60,062 bases of DNA. Source: Lachnospiraceae bacterium (GTDB taxonomy: Bacteria > Bacillota > Clostridia > Lachnospirales > Lachnospiraceae). Numbering within the stretch: position 1 is the stretch's first letter; each line of letters begins with the position of its first letter. The stretch covers positions 1-60,062 of the forward strand of contig JAISGP010000117.1 of assembly GCA_031263035.1 (NCBI GenBank). The letters are read 5' to 3'. The position numbers were made by a program, and so were the translations under genes. The notes beneath the pieces were generated by a model. It saw nothing but the letters and a program-made list of their open reading frames with translations. It ran no database searches and was not told the origin of the DNA. Shown piece by piece: positions 1-9,201 of this stretch.

Positions 1-83
1 AAGACGACGAGGTAGATAGGTCAGAGGTGGAAGTGTGGTAACACATGTAGCTGACTGATACTAATAGGTCGAAGTCATGACCA
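1..83 (+). rRNA. rrl: 23S ribosomal RNA, 3' end (partial)
   Basis: The first bases match the conserved 3' end of bacterial 23S rRNA: the GAAGACGACG-type stretch, the TGATAGG-like helix, then ACTGATACTAATAGGTCGA leading to GACCAAG. The gene starts outside the window, so only the last 80 or so bases are present and the exact mature 3' end is approximate. No 5S rRNA sequence follows before the terminator at about 155-186. Confidence 0.93.
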
Positions 84-154
84 AGAGTCAATGGATAGGA
101 AAGATGTAAATCAGGAAAAGATATAACTTGTATGCGGTTTTTAAGGTATATATA

Positions 155-186
155 AACCAGAGCAAATTTGTTCTGGTTTTTTTGTA
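155..186 (+). terminator. Rho-independent terminator of the rRNA operon
   Basis: AACCAGA pairs with TCTGGTT around a GCAAATTTG-containing loop and is followed by a run of seven T. It lies about 70 bases after the end of 23S, so the operon seems to end here. The rest of 187-372 is AT-rich with no gene that I can see. Confidence 0.85.
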
Positions 187-372
187 TATAGTATTAAATG
201 AACTTGATTTAAATAGAAAATTTAATTAGTTAAATTCATTCTATTATTATTTGAAGTAATAATTTGTTCTTTAGAAATAAGATTTATATTGATAAGATTT
301 TTTTATAGTTAATTGAATTTAATAAGAGTATTTATAAAAACTAGTCTTTTATTAAGGAATAAAAATATAATT

Positions 373-420
373 AAAAAAAGAAGAATTTCCACTTTTGTAA
401 GTGAATATTCTTCTTTTTTA
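373..420. terminator. Bidirectional terminator hairpin
   Basis: AAAAGAAGAAT and ATTCTTCTTTT form a long stem with an inner CACTT/AAGTG helix and A/T runs on both sides. It serves the minus-strand gene that ends at 472. Confidence 0.8.
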
Positions 421-471
421 GATCACATATACTATTATCTATAGTATTATGTAAAACATAATTTTAATTTA

Positions 472-906
472 TTAACATCTTATTTCGTATTTTACTGTCT
501 GCGCACCTTCTCCATCGTATGAATAAGCACCTTCATCAGCACTAATTGTAACTGTAAAGTTAACGTTAATATCTCTGCCAACCTTTACAAGTTTATCTAA
601 GAAGATATCTAGGTTATCTAGTGTAATATCAGCAATTTTAGTAATATTATCAATAAATATACTTTCAATATCTGTGTCGTTACTATACATACCATATAAA
701 AATCCAATATATGTATCTGTGTTCTTAATGCCAGGATAATCATCCATACATACTGCACGTACTTTAAATGAAAGACTTGAGGTTTCTTTGTGAGTTTTCT
801 TAATGAAAACTATATCTCCATCACGAGATTTAGCCTCCTGATTAGCAAGATCTATTAAATTTTGAGTTTTTCCGGTACCTTTAGGTCCAATAAGTAAATT
901 AACCAT
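472..906 (-). CDS. Small P-loop ATP-binding protein of unknown role
   Basis: A 144-residue protein starting MVNLLIGPKGTGKT. It carries a Walker A motif (GPKGTGKT, residues 7-14) at the very N terminus and a hydrophobic beta strand ending in Asp (IESIFID) that could be the Walker B. No HTH, membrane segment or signal peptide is seen. The start was chosen at 906, not at an upstream ATG at 1059, because AGGGAGG lies just before 906 and the family begins at the P-loop. Similar short ATP-binding proteins occur in Lachnospiraceae, but I know of no assigned function. It follows thiT on the same strand with about 155 bases between them. Confidence 0.7.
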   Translation of the reverse strand: MVNLLIGPKGTGKTQNLIDLANQEAKSRDGDIVFIKKTHKETSSLSFKVRAVCMDDYPGIKNTDTYIGFLYGMYSNDTDIESIFIDNITKIADITLDNLDIFLDKLVKVGRDINVNFTVTISADEGAYSYDGEGAQTVKYEIRC

Positions 907-1061
907 AGTTTTGTACCTCCCTTTCATATAGTTGTTGTTGGAGAAAGTCACATACCTTATTAAAAAAATGATGTTTCTCTCATTATTTTCAATAAATTTA
1001 TTATACCTTATTATCCAAGGATTAACAATAATAAGGCGAAAAAATCTAAAGAAATTCAAAA

Positions 1062-1622
1062 TTAGATAGTTTCGGACTTAACATAGTTAAGTGCTTTAGT
1101 TACAGGAGGTATTGAAATAATTATAAGTGTGATAACCATTTCCGGTATTATATAGGAAGCTTGATAAGCAACGCTATATACAAAGGGATTCATTCCTTTA
1201 GGTGCATATGATGCAAAGAAAACCACACCGGAAATTGTTGAAAAAACTAACCTTCCTAAGGTACCGGTTATGTAGCCTATTTGCAAACCGTGCTTTTTAT
1301 TTGTAAATAAACCGGAAAGACCTAATGCACCAAAAGCAAGTGGATAATCAAATAAAACTTGCCAAATGTTTAGCATATAAGGGTCAATTGCAAATTGTAA
1401 AAGACCATAGGCAATAGCAGTGATTAAACCATAGCGTAGCCCAAACCAATATCCAATTATACAAATGAAAAACATGGAAAGTAGTGTGATTGCTCCACCC
1501 ATAGGCATGGTGAAAATTTTGATGTTACTAGTGAGCATTGCAAGTGCAATGGCAAGACCTGAAAAGGTCAGTTTTTTGATACTTACAGGGATTTTTCCTG
1601 TAGTAGTCTTGTGACTTGACAT
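1062..1622 (-). CDS. thiT: Thiamine ECF transporter substrate-binding subunit ThiT
   Basis: A 186-residue, very hydrophobic protein with about six membrane segments, the usual size of ThiT, the S component that binds thiamine in the membrane and docks on the shared EcfA/EcfA'/EcfT energy module. The module genes are not in this window. Family-typical features are the early TFSGLAIALAM segment, the DPYMLNIWQVLFDYPLAFGALGLSG region and the conserved aromatic residues in the second half. The TPP riboswitch immediately upstream on the same strand independently supports a role in thiamine uptake and predicts shut-off when thiamine pyrophosphate is high. Confidence 0.92.
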   Translation of the reverse strand: MSSHKTTTGKIPVSIKKLTFSGLAIALAMLTSNIKIFTMPMGGAITLLSMFFICIIGYWFGLRYGLITAIAYGLLQFAIDPYMLNIWQVLFDYPLAFGALGLSGLFTNKKHGLQIGYITGTLGRLVFSTISGVVFFASYAPKGMNPFVYSVAYQASYIIPEMVITLIIISIPPVTKALNYVKSETI

Positions 1623-1632
1623 ATTAAATTCT

Positions 1633-1716
1633 CCTTCCTTACGCCGGCATTACCCGGATCAAGTTCTAAGGGACAGGTATCATATACGCATCTCAGCCAA
1701 AGTGGGCGCCCCATGG
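1633..1716 (-). ncRNA. TPP riboswitch (THI element) controlling thiT
   Basis: Read on the minus strand, the segment has the hallmark CTGAGATG in the pyrimidine-sensor arm, then ACCTGTCCC, then CTTGATCCGGGTAATGCCGG and CGTAAGGAAGG in the pyrophosphate-sensor arm. The closing helix GGGGCGCCC is at the 5' end. The 3' end runs into the thiT ribosome binding region, so control of translation initiation is the likely mode; I see no separate terminator. Confidence 0.95.
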
Positions 1717-1721
1717 TTATT

Positions 1722-1749
1722 ATTATATGAGAAATATTTTTTATTTCAA
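1722..1749 (-). promoter_or_regulatory. Sigma-A-type promoter of thiT
   Basis: On the minus strand TTGAAA (1744-1749) and TATAAT (1722-1727) are separated by 16 bases. Transcription would start at the 5' edge of the TPP riboswitch. Confidence 0.7.
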
Positions 1750-1859
1750 GGGTAAATTATGGGAATTTAGCATTATTTGCTATAGTTTTCAATTTTGTAC
1801 ACATTAATGTGGTATATAAAGTAGATAAAGAAAAAATTCACTTTAAATACGGAGAAAAT

Positions 1860-3011
1860 ATGATTGAAAAAATTTTAAAGCTTTATTTGAAAAAAGATAC
1901 AATTGAAAAAAATGATAGAAGTAAAATTATTTCTATAACCAGTATTTTCAGCATTTTTATTAATATGCTACTTGCTGTTGTGAAACTATTAGTGGGAGTA
2001 ATAGCTGGTTCTGTGGCTATAATATCAGATGCTGTAAATAATCTTACAGATGCTGTTTCTTCTATCATAACAATATTAGGGTTAAAATTATCAGAAAAAG
2101 CACCGGATAGAAAGCATCCTTTAGGTTATGGACGACTTGAATATGTAAGCTCAATGGTTATTTCCGCAATTGTTTTAATAACAGGATTTGAATTTCTTCA
2201 ATCATCTATTAAGAGAATAATTAATCCAACAGATCCTAATTTTACTATTTTGCAAATAATCGTTTTAATTATAGCTATAGGAGGAAAAATCCTTCTTTCC
2301 AGAGTTAATGTTACAATCGGTAAGAAAACAGAATCAGAATCCTTAGTTGCTTCCGGTATTGATGCTAGAATGGATGTATTTGCATCAACATTAACGGTAA
2401 TTGCTGCCATTATTTCCCGATTTGCTGGATTAGTTGTGGACGGATGGATGGGAGCACTTTTATCTGTTTTTATAATCTACAACGGTGCAACATTAGTAAA
2501 AGACACTTTAAGTAGTATAATTGGAGAACGTCCTAGTAAGGAACTTGCAAATGAGATAAGAAAAAGCATTACTAAGTTTGAGCCAATAATGGGTGCCTAT
2601 GATTTAATAATTCATAATTATGGACCATCTACTAAGTTAGGCTCTGTAAACCTTGAAATACCTGATGTGGTAACGGTTGAAAAAGCCTATGATGCTATGA
2701 GAAAAGCTAGAGAGTATATTTATTTGGAGTATGGAATTTATTTTACCTTTGGCTTTTATTCTGTAAATACATATAATAAAGAGATTATGGAACTAGAGGA
2801 AAGCATAAAAGCATTAGTATATAGTGTTAAAGGCTCTTTAAATGTTCATGCTTTTAATTATGACAAGGATGAAAATTATTTTCGATTTGATGTAGTAGTA
2901 GATTTTTCTGTAAAGAACTTTAAAGAATTTAAGAAGAATATTATTAAAAAGATAGAAGAAAAATATCCAGGAGCTAAGACAGATATAAATATAGACTTGG
3001 ATTATTCTTGA
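1860..3011 (+). CDS. Cation diffusion facilitator, probably Mn(II) efflux
   Basis: A 383-residue CDF transporter with a six-helix membrane part and a C-terminal cytoplasmic domain. It exports divalent metal by proton exchange. The membrane metal site reads N60-x3-D64 in helix 2 and D168-x3-D172 in helix 5. This N-D-D-D set is the pattern described for the manganese exporter MntE, whereas zinc CDFs such as CzcD have H-D-H-D, so Mn is the inferred substrate. Start 1860 was preferred over the in-frame ATG at 1809 because GGAG lies at 1851-1854. It is divergent from thiT. No terminator was found directly after the gene. Confidence 0.85.
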   Translation: MIEKILKLYLKKDTIEKNDRSKIISITSIFSIFINMLLAVVKLLVGVIAGSVAIISDAVNNLTDAVSSIITILGLKLSEKAPDRKHPLGYGRLEYVSSMVISAIVLITGFEFLQSSIKRIINPTDPNFTILQIIVLIIAIGGKILLSRVNVTIGKKTESESLVASGIDARMDVFASTLTVIAAIISRFAGLVVDGWMGALLSVFIIYNGATLVKDTLSSIIGERPSKELANEIRKSITKFEPIMGAYDLIIHNYGPSTKLGSVNLEIPDVVTVEKAYDAMRKAREYIYLEYGIYFTFGFYSVNTYNKEIMELEESIKALVYSVKGSLNVHAFNYDKDENYFRFDVVVDFSVKNFKEFKKNIIKKIEEKYPGAKTDINIDLDYS

Positions 3012-3082
3012 TAATAAAATCTATTAAGAATTGAAAAATTACTAGATATTGACTTTAATTATATATTAATAAGATAAAACTG

Positions 3083-3121
3083 TGTTATAATAAGCGGAAT
3101 TGTAAAATTGTATTTACAATA
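3083..3121 (+). promoter_or_regulatory. Extended -10 promoter and leader hairpin of mgsA
   Basis: TGTTATAAT at 3083-3091 is an extended -10 element. The transcript would begin near an ATTGTAAA/TTTACAAT hairpin, giving a leader of about 150 bases before mgsA. I do not recognise a riboswitch in the leader. Confidence 0.5.
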
Positions 3122-3252
3122 GAGAAGTATAGCAGAAATAATTTTTATTAAAATTTTTTAGGTAAATTGCTATATTACAAATTAAAAATAACAGATTAGA
3201 ATTTTAATTTAGATTAAATTTTAAAACACAAAGGAAAAGTATAGGAGGAAGT

Positions 3253-3729
3253 ATGGTAACAGATAATTATATTCCATTTGAAATTGGTAAAACAAAGCAT
3301 ATTGCTTTAGTTGCTCATGATGGAAAAAAACAGGATATTGTTGAATGGTGTGATAAGAATAAAGATATACTTAAGGAGCATTTTTTATGTGGAACGGGAA
3401 CTACTGCAAGACTTATTTCAGAAAAAACAGGTCTTCCGGTTCGTGCATATAATAGCGGTCCTCTTGGTGGTGACCAGCAGATTGGAGCAAAGATTGTAGA
3501 AGGCGTAGTAGATTTTGTAGTATTTCTTTGGGATCCACTTGAAGCACAACCTCATGACCCAGATGTAAAAGCATTGCTTCGTATTGCAGCTGTATATGAT
3601 GTTCCTATTGCAAATAATATTGCAACAGCAGATTTTATGTTAAATTCAAAATTTATGAATGAACCTTATCAAAGAAGAGTTGAGAATTTCGACAAAATAG
3701 TTAAAGATAGAGTAAATAAAATGAAATAA
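3253..3729 (+). CDS. mgsA: Methylglyoxal synthase
   Basis: A 158-residue enzyme that turns dihydroxyacetone phosphate into methylglyoxal and phosphate, a bypass that relieves sugar-phosphate overload. The family motifs are present: HDGKK at 22-26, CGTGTTA at 46-52 for phosphate binding, catalytic Asp in GPLGGDQQ (D74), FLWDPL, and H101/D104 in QPHDPDVKALLR. Length is normal. The start has a good GGAGG site. It stands alone behind its own promoter; the SDR gene follows 72 bases later and may be co-transcribed. Confidence 0.96.
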   Translation: MVTDNYIPFEIGKTKHIALVAHDGKKQDIVEWCDKNKDILKEHFLCGTGTTARLISEKTGLPVRAYNSGPLGGDQQIGAKIVEGVVDFVVFLWDPLEAQPHDPDVKALLRIAAVYDVPIANNIATADFMLNSKFMNEPYQRRVENFDKIVKDRVNKMK

Positions 3730-3801
3730 AAATTACGAAAGTAACATTTGATTTAAAAAACCTAATAAAATGAGTATATCCGATTTAGTTGGGGGTGTAG
3801 A

Positions 3802-4548
3802 ATGAAAAGTATAAAAGGAAAAGTTGCATTAGTTACAGGTGCAGGGCGAGGTATAGGTAGACAGATTGCTATAAAACTTGCTGGATGCGGTGCTAAGGTT
3901 ATTTGCGTTTCAAGAACATTAAAAGAGTTAGATCAAACCATTAGTCTAATAAAAAGGGACGGAGGAGAAGGGGAAGCTTTTCTCTTAGATTTAACTGTTT
4001 TAGCAGATATTGAAGAATTAAGAGACGTTCTTATAGAAAAATATGGACAGGTAGATATACTTATAAATAATGCCGGAGGATATCCTAAAGAAGTATACCA
4101 AGATGGAGAAGAACAAGCCTTAAATATTTGGGAATGGGAAGAGAAAAAATGGGATACAATTATTGAAACAAATACTAAAATTCCATTCCTTGTGACAAAG
4201 ACATTTGTTCCACAGATGATAGAAAGAAAATCCGGAGATGTTATTTTTATAAGTTCCAGGATGGGAAGAATACCATCTCAGATGGGTGCCTATGCAATGG
4301 CAAAAAGTGGTATTGTAACCATGTCTGACACATTAGCACTTCAAGTTAAAGAGTATGGCATACGAAGTAATTGTGTGGCTCCTGGGATTTTAGATACGCC
4401 AGGTCAGAGAGTTTATAATAAAAGTGTTGGTCAAGAAGGTATAGAAATGGGCGATAGTAGAAGTGTGGCAGATGCTGTAGTTTATCTATTGTGTTATGCT
4501 CCTTCTAATATGACTGGTCAAGTTCTTGATTTATGGAGTAAAGTATAA
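3802..4548 (+). CDS. Short-chain dehydrogenase/reductase (SDR), substrate unknown
   Basis: A 248-residue classical SDR with a Rossmann fold. It has the TGAGRGIG cofactor motif (12-19), NNAG (89-92), and the catalytic Ser151, Tyr164 and Lys168 in YAMAK. Arg37-38 region (VSRT) after the second beta strand favours NADP(H). The specific substrate cannot be read from the sequence; FabG-like and sugar/alcohol oxidoreductases share these motifs. A loop at about 94-118 (rich in E and W) is longer than in FabG, which argues against a plain fatty-acid role. Confidence 0.85.
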   Translation: MKSIKGKVALVTGAGRGIGRQIAIKLAGCGAKVICVSRTLKELDQTISLIKRDGGEGEAFLLDLTVLADIEELRDVLIEKYGQVDILINNAGGYPKEVYQDGEEQALNIWEWEEKKWDTIIETNTKIPFLVTKTFVPQMIERKSGDVIFISSRMGRIPSQMGAYAMAKSGIVTMSDTLALQVKEYGIRSNCVAPGILDTPGQRVYNKSVGQEGIEMGDSRSVADAVVYLLCYAPSNMTGQVLDLWSKV

Positions 4549-4772
4549 CTTCAAAGTAATGTTTAATAGATGTACGAGTAATATAATTAATATGTTTTTT
4601 AAGGAATAAAATAAAATGGAGAAATTACGTTTTACCAGCAAATTTATATATATAAAATAAGATAGATAAAATAAATTTTATACAGAAAGATAGATACAGA
4701 ATAAGATAAAAAAGTAATATATAGCATATAAAGATTTAGAAATAAAAAAATAGATATAAGAAAGAGGCAAAA

Positions 4773-5783
4773 ATGAGTATATTAGTAACAGGTGGAGCAG
4801 GTTTTATTGGAAGTCATACAGTAGTTGAGTTGTTAAATGCAGGAGAAGATGTAGTTGTACTAGATAATCTTTATAATGCAAGCCCCGAATCCTTAAAACG
4901 TGTGGAGGAGATTACAGGAAAAACAGTTAAATTTTATGAAACAGACATAAGAGATAGAAAAGGACTAGATGATTTATTTGCAAATGAAAAAATAGAAACA
5001 GTAATTCATTTTGCAGGATTAAAGGCTGTTGGAGAAAGTGTATATAAACCATGGGAATATTATGATAATAATATTACCGGTACGCTTACTTTAATTGATT
5101 CTATGAGAAATCATGGAGTTAAGAATATGATTTTCTCTTCATCAGCAACAGTGTATGGTGACCCTAAAGTAGTTCCGATAACTGAAGATGCTGGAAAAGG
5201 AAATGTTACTAATCCCTATGGCTGGACTAAGTGGATGTTAGAGCAGATTTTAACAGATATATACAATGCCGATAAAGAGTGGAATGTAATTTTGCTTCGT
5301 TACTTTAATCCAATTGGAGCTCACAAGAGTGGTCTTATTGGGGAAAATCCAAATGGAGTGCCAAATAATCTTATGCCATATATAACTCAAGTTGCTATTG
5401 GTAAATTAAAGGAATTAGGTGTTTTTGGAGATGATTATCCTACTCATGATGGAACTGGAGTTAGAGATTATATCCATGTAGTTGATTTAGCTGTTGGACA
5501 TGTTAAAGCTATAGAAAAAATTAAAGAAAATGTTGGTCTTGAAATATACAACTTAGGAACTGGAGTTGGAGTTAGCGTTCTTGATTTAGTTCATGCTTTT
5601 GAAAGTGCAAATGGAATTAAAATTCCTTATGTAATTAAAGCTAGACGAGAAGGAGATGTGGCAACTTGCTATTCAGATGCTTCTAAAGCAAAGAGGGAAC
5701 TTGGCTGGGAAGCTAAGTACAATATAGAAGATATGTGTAAAGATTCATGGAGATTTCAGCAGAAAAATCCAGAAGGATATTAA
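4773..5783 (+). CDS. galE: UDP-glucose 4-epimerase
   Basis: A 336-residue extended SDR that interconverts UDP-glucose and UDP-galactose using bound NAD. It shows [10 protein letters not shown] (6-15), the SSATVYG segment with catalytic Ser124, and YGWTK with Tyr149 and Lys153. The [11 protein letters not shown] and [10 protein letters not shown] signatures are typical of bacterial GalE. Length and motifs are complete. No other Leloir genes are nearby. It is followed by a strong terminator at 5946-5986. Confidence 0.96.
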   Translation: MSILVTGGAGFIGSHTVVELLNAGEDVVVLDNLYNASPESLKRVEEITGKTVKFYETDIRDRKGLDDLFANEKIETVIHFAGLKAVGESVYKPWEYYDNNITGTLTLIDSMRNHGVKNMIFSSSATVYGDPKVVPITEDAGKGNVTNPYGWTKWMLEQILTDIYNADKEWNVILLRYFNPIGAHKSGLIGENPNGVPNNLMPYITQVAIGKLKELGVFGDDYPTHDGTGVRDYIHVVDLAVGHVKAIEKIKENVGLEIYNLGTGVGVSVLDLVHAFESANGIKIPYVIKARREGDVATCYSDASKAKRELGWEAKYNIEDMCKDSWRFQQKNPEGY

Positions 5784-5945
5784 AGCAAAAGTTTTTCAAG
5801 AGAAAAAACGATTAAATGATAGATTAAAATGAGTAAATAGCAGTTAGAGTATATACATTATTGTAGAAGCTATAAAAATAAAGCTATATATAAAAGGCTT
5901 CTTTCGAAGAATAAGAGTAGTTTTTAAAAGAAAAATTATTAGAGA

Positions 5946-5986
5946 GAATAAATTCCTATTAATTTACTAGGAATTTATTCTTTTTT
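5946..5986 (+). terminator. Terminator after galE
   Basis: A perfect 13-bp inverted repeat, GAATAAATTCCTA / TAGGAATTTATTC, with a 9-base loop and six T. It separates galE from the metal ATPase promoter. Confidence 0.9.
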
Positions 5987-5988
5987 AA

Positions 5989-6017
5989 TTGACATAATAA
6001 TAAAGAGATGATAATAT
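5989..6017 (+). promoter_or_regulatory. Promoter of the metal P-type ATPase
   Basis: TTGACA (5989-5994), a 17-base spacer and TAATAT (6012-6017) make a near-consensus vegetative promoter. The start point near 6024 gives a leader of about 45 bases before the ATG at 6070. Confidence 0.8.
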
Positions 6018-6069
6018 AATTAAATCCTAGTAGAACGATAGGAATTAAAAGAACCGGAGGACATTTTTT

Positions 6070-8118
6070 ATGGGTGCTACATGAGGATGTAATAAGAATT
6101 GCTCGCTTGGGCAAGTGGATACAGAAGAAAGTCATCACCATCTTGAAGAGAAGAAAGAGAAGTTTATTATTCCTGTGAATTTTATAGTTGGAATAATCTT
6201 CTTTGTATTAGGAATTTGTATTGCTAATTTTTTTGGTGAGAAAATTCAAAATTATCTTTTACTTGATTTGATACCTTTATCTTTTGTTTTTTACTTTGTT
6301 GCATATTTATGTTTTGGATTTGAGGTACTAAAAGATGCAATTTCCGGTATCATTCATTTGCAATGGTTTGATGAAAAGTTCTTAATGGCAGTTGCTACAC
6401 TTTCTGCATTTGCAATAGGGGAAGCACCTGAAGCTGTAGGAATTATGCTATTTTACCAGATTGGGGAATATTTTGAGGATAGAGCTACCGAAAAAAGCCG
6501 TCGTCAGATTATGGAAAGTCTGGATAAACGACCTGAAATGGTTAATATAATTGGTGAAGATAATAGTGTAAGTCAGGTGTTAGCTAAAGATGTACTAGAG
6601 GGGCAAGAGATTATTCTTAGGCCTGGGGATAGAATTCCATTAGATGCAGTAATTGTAGATGGAACCAGTACAATTGATACTTCTTATATTACAGGTGAAA
6701 GTGTTCCAAGAGGGGTGACTGTAGGAGATGAATTAATATCTGGGTGCATAAATCTAGATGGTGTCTTAAAGGCGAAAGTGGTGCATCCACTTGAAGAGTC
6801 TATGGTTACCAAGATTCTTCAAGCAGTATCAGAAGCTTCCGAAAGAAAGCCTAAACTGGATCGATTTATTACTAAGTTTTCTAAGATTTATACACCGGTT
6901 ATAGTAATATTGGCTATTTTAGTTGCTGTAATTCCATCAATGCTTTTTGGAGATGTAAAAAGTCATATCTATACAGCAGTAACATTTTTAGTTATTTCAT
7001 GTCCCTGTGCTCTTGTAATAAGTGTTCCTTTAGCATTTTTTGCAGCCATAGGTCGTGGTGCTAAAAGTGGTATATTATTTAAAGGTGGTGCAACTATTGA
7101 AAGTCTATCAACTATTAAAGCAGTTGCCATGGATAAAACCGGAACATTAACTAAAGGTGTATTTAAAGTAACAAGAATATTTGCCAATGAATTAGAAAAT
7201 GCAAATAATAAAATTGATAATCAACCTGAGTTAGCGGAGAATATTAAGGGTAAGGATTTAAATGAAGCTGAAAAGATTCTTTTAAATAAAATTGCTAGTT
7301 TAGAAAATTATTCTACCCATCCTATTGGTAAGAGTATTGTAAAATATTCAAACCAAGTTATTGATGAACCAAAGGAAGAGTATTCTTTAATTTCTGAAGT
7401 TTCAGGAAAGGGAATATCCGGCACCAACAAGGATGGAAAAAGACTTTATGCCGGTTCATTATCATATATAGAAAAAAGCAAAATTCAGGTTCCAGACGGT
7501 GTTAAGGAAAAAATAAATTCTCAAATCGGTACAGTTGTTGTATTAGGTGAAGAGGGAAGATTTATAGGATTTTTAGTAATATCTGACGAAATAAAAGATG
7601 ATGCAAATGTAGCAATAAAAGACTTAGAAGCAAATGGATTAACTCCAATCATGCTTACAGGAGACAATGAAAAAGCCGCTTATGATATTGGGGAAAAGTT
7701 AGGCATAAGAAAGATATTTGCAAAGTTGCTTCCGATAGATAAGCTAAAAGTTGTTGAAAGACTTCGAAAAGAAATAGGAAATATTATGTTTGTGGGAGAT
7801 GGCATCAATGACTCCGTTGTACTTGCCGGTTCAGATGTAGGAGCAGCTATGGGTAGCGGTTCTGATACAGCAATAGAGGCAGCAGATGTGGTATTTTTAG
7901 ATTCAAATGTAAAAGCAATTCCTAGGTCTTATAAGATTGCAGAAAAATGCCATAGTATAGCAACTTCAAATATTACGTTAGCTCTTGTAGTAAAAGCAGT
8001 AGTGTTAATTATGGGATTTTTAGGATTTGCAAATATGTGGTTAGCGGTTTTCGCTGACACAGGAGTAGCTATGTTATGTGTTCTTAATTCAGTAAGAATT
8101 TTAAGAATGAAATTATAA
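6070..8118 (+). CDS. Heavy-metal P1B-type ATPase with in-frame TGA (predicted selenocysteine)
   Basis: A metal-exporting P-type ATPase of the Zn/Cd/Co class, 682 residues if read from ATG 6070. Core motifs are intact: TGES (about 208-211), the CPC metal site (about 311-313), phosphorylated Asp in DKTGTLT (about 355), an HP-type THPIGKS and GDGINDS. The only start with a ribosome binding site (CGGAGG, 6055-6060) is ATG 6070. It reads M-G-A-T, then TGA at 6082-6084, then G-C-N-K-N-C-S-L-G-Q and the His-rich HHH segment. The next in-frame initiator, GTG 6115, has no ribosome binding site. A hairpin at 6099-6114 fits a bacterial SECIS. I infer selenocysteine at residue 5, in a thiol- and His-rich metal-binding tail. 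A TGT/TGC-to-TGA mutation or a sequencing error is the alternative. Confidence 0.85.
6099..6114 (+). promoter_or_regulatory. Candidate bacterial SECIS hairpin
   Basis: TTGCTC (6099-6104) pairs with GGGCAA (6109-6114) in a 6-bp stem closing a GCTT loop. The first loop base is G, as bacterial SECIS elements need, and 20 bases separate the TGA from the loop, inside the usual range of roughly 16-37. The hairpin lies entirely inside the coding frame. Confidence 0.7.
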
Positions 8119-8138
8119 AAAAATTGCGAAATACTTGC

Positions 8139-8259
8139 AAATATGGGAACTTTATTGTAAAATACAGATAAGAAATGTATCGGAATCGAGTTTCCGATTG
8201 CCCAAATTGTAACACTAAAATAAGCATCTAACATGGGCGTTTGGGATGCTTATTTTTTT
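8139..8259 (+). ncRNA. Structured leader with intrinsic terminator before miaA (unidentified cis-regulator)
   Basis: A promoter (TTGCAA, 17-base spacer, TAAAAT, about 8139-8167) drives a leader of about 90 bases. It has a hairpin ATCGGAA/TTCCGAT (8179-8198), a GCCCAAA strand (8200-8206), and a 12-bp terminator AAAATAAGCATC/GATGCTTATTTT (8217-8256) with a T run that ends just before the miaA ribosome binding site. The terminator loop contains GGGC (8235-8238) and TTTGGG (8240-8245), both complementary to 8200-8206, so a pseudoknot or an antiterminator is possible. I could not match it to a known riboswitch class. Confidence 0.6.
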
Positions 8260-8271
8260 AGGATTATCTAT

Positions 8272-9201
8272 ATGAATAAATTAATTGTTTTAACTGGACC
8301 TACAGCAGTAGGGAAAACAAAATTATCAATTGAGTTGGCAAAAAGAGTCGGCGGAGAGATTATCTCTGCCGACTCTATGCAAGTGTACAAAAAAATGGAT
8401 ATAGGTTCAGCGAAAATTACTAAAGATGAGATGGATGGAATACCTCATTATCTTATAGATATTCTTGAACCTTGGGAAGATTTCAATGTGGTGATTTTTC
8501 AAGAAATGGCTAAGAAAGCTATGGAAGACATCTACAGTAGAGGGAATATTCCTATTATTGTTGGGGGAACTGGGTTTTATATTCAAGCTCTTTTGTATGA
8601 TATTGATTTTAAAGAAGAAGATGAAGAAAAAGAATATCGTAGTGAATTAGAAGAAATTAGCAAAGAGGAAAATGGAAGTGAAAGACTTTACGAGCTTTTA
8701 AAAAAAGTGGATTTTAAAGCAGCAGAAGATATACATCCTAATAATGTGAAAAAGGTAATTCGTGCTTTAGAATTTTTTAAACATACAGGTGAGCGAATTT
8801 CAGAACATAATGCAAAAGAAAGAGAAAAGAAGTCTCCTTATGACTTTAAATATTTTGTTTTAAATGATAAAAGAGAAAAGCTTTATGCGAGAATTGACAG
8901 CCGAGTTGATAAAATGATAGAAGCTGGGCTAGTTGATGAGGTTAAGGAACTTTTATCTACCGGTGTAACTAAATCTAACATTTCTATGGAAGGCTTAGGA
9001 TATAAAGAAATAATCCAATATTTAGATGGGGGAATTTCACTGGAAGATGCCGTATATAAAATAAAAAGAGATACAAGACATTTCGCTAAAAGACAGTTAA
9101 CCTGGTTTCGACGAGAGAAGGACGTAATCTGGGTAAACAAAGATGAATTTGAATATGATGATAATAAAATACTAGATTTTATGGTGAAAAATGAAAATTA
9201 A
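8272..9201 (+). CDS. miaA: tRNA dimethylallyltransferase
   Basis: A 309-residue enzyme that puts a dimethylallyl group on A37 of tRNAs reading codons that start with U. It has the P-loop GPTAVGKT near the N terminus, the [15 protein letters not shown] substrate loop, the [12 protein letters not shown] segment and the C-terminal [17 protein letters not shown] signature. Start 8272 was chosen over an upstream in-frame ATG (8233) because that ATG lies inside the terminator hairpin. The last bases overlap rlmH by 11, so the two genes form a tRNA/rRNA modification pair. Confidence 0.95.
   Translation: MNKLIVLTGPTAVGKTKLSIELAKRVGGEIISADSMQVYKKMDIGSAKITKDEMDGIPHYLIDILEPWEDFNVVIFQEMAKKAMEDIYSRGNIPIIVGGTGFYIQALLYDIDFKEEDEEKEYRSELEEISKEENGSERLYELLKKVDFKAAEDIHPNNVKKVIRALEFFKHTGERISEHNAKEREKKSPYDFKYFVLNDKREKLYARIDSRVDKMIEAGLVDEVKELLSTGVTKSNISMEGLGYKEIIQYLDGGISLEDAVYKIKRDTRHFAKRQLTWFRREKDVIWVNKDEFEYDDNKILDFMVKNEN

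Noticed and set aside
6115..8118. GTG 6115 as the start of the metal ATPase
   Set aside because: No ribosome binding site precedes it, it lies just after a SECIS-like hairpin, and an excellent site and ATG exist at 6055-6072 in the same frame.
8139..8259. Known riboswitch classes (preQ1, ZTP, fluoride, guanidine) for the miaA leader
   Set aside because: None of their conserved core sequences could be found; the element is left as unidentified.
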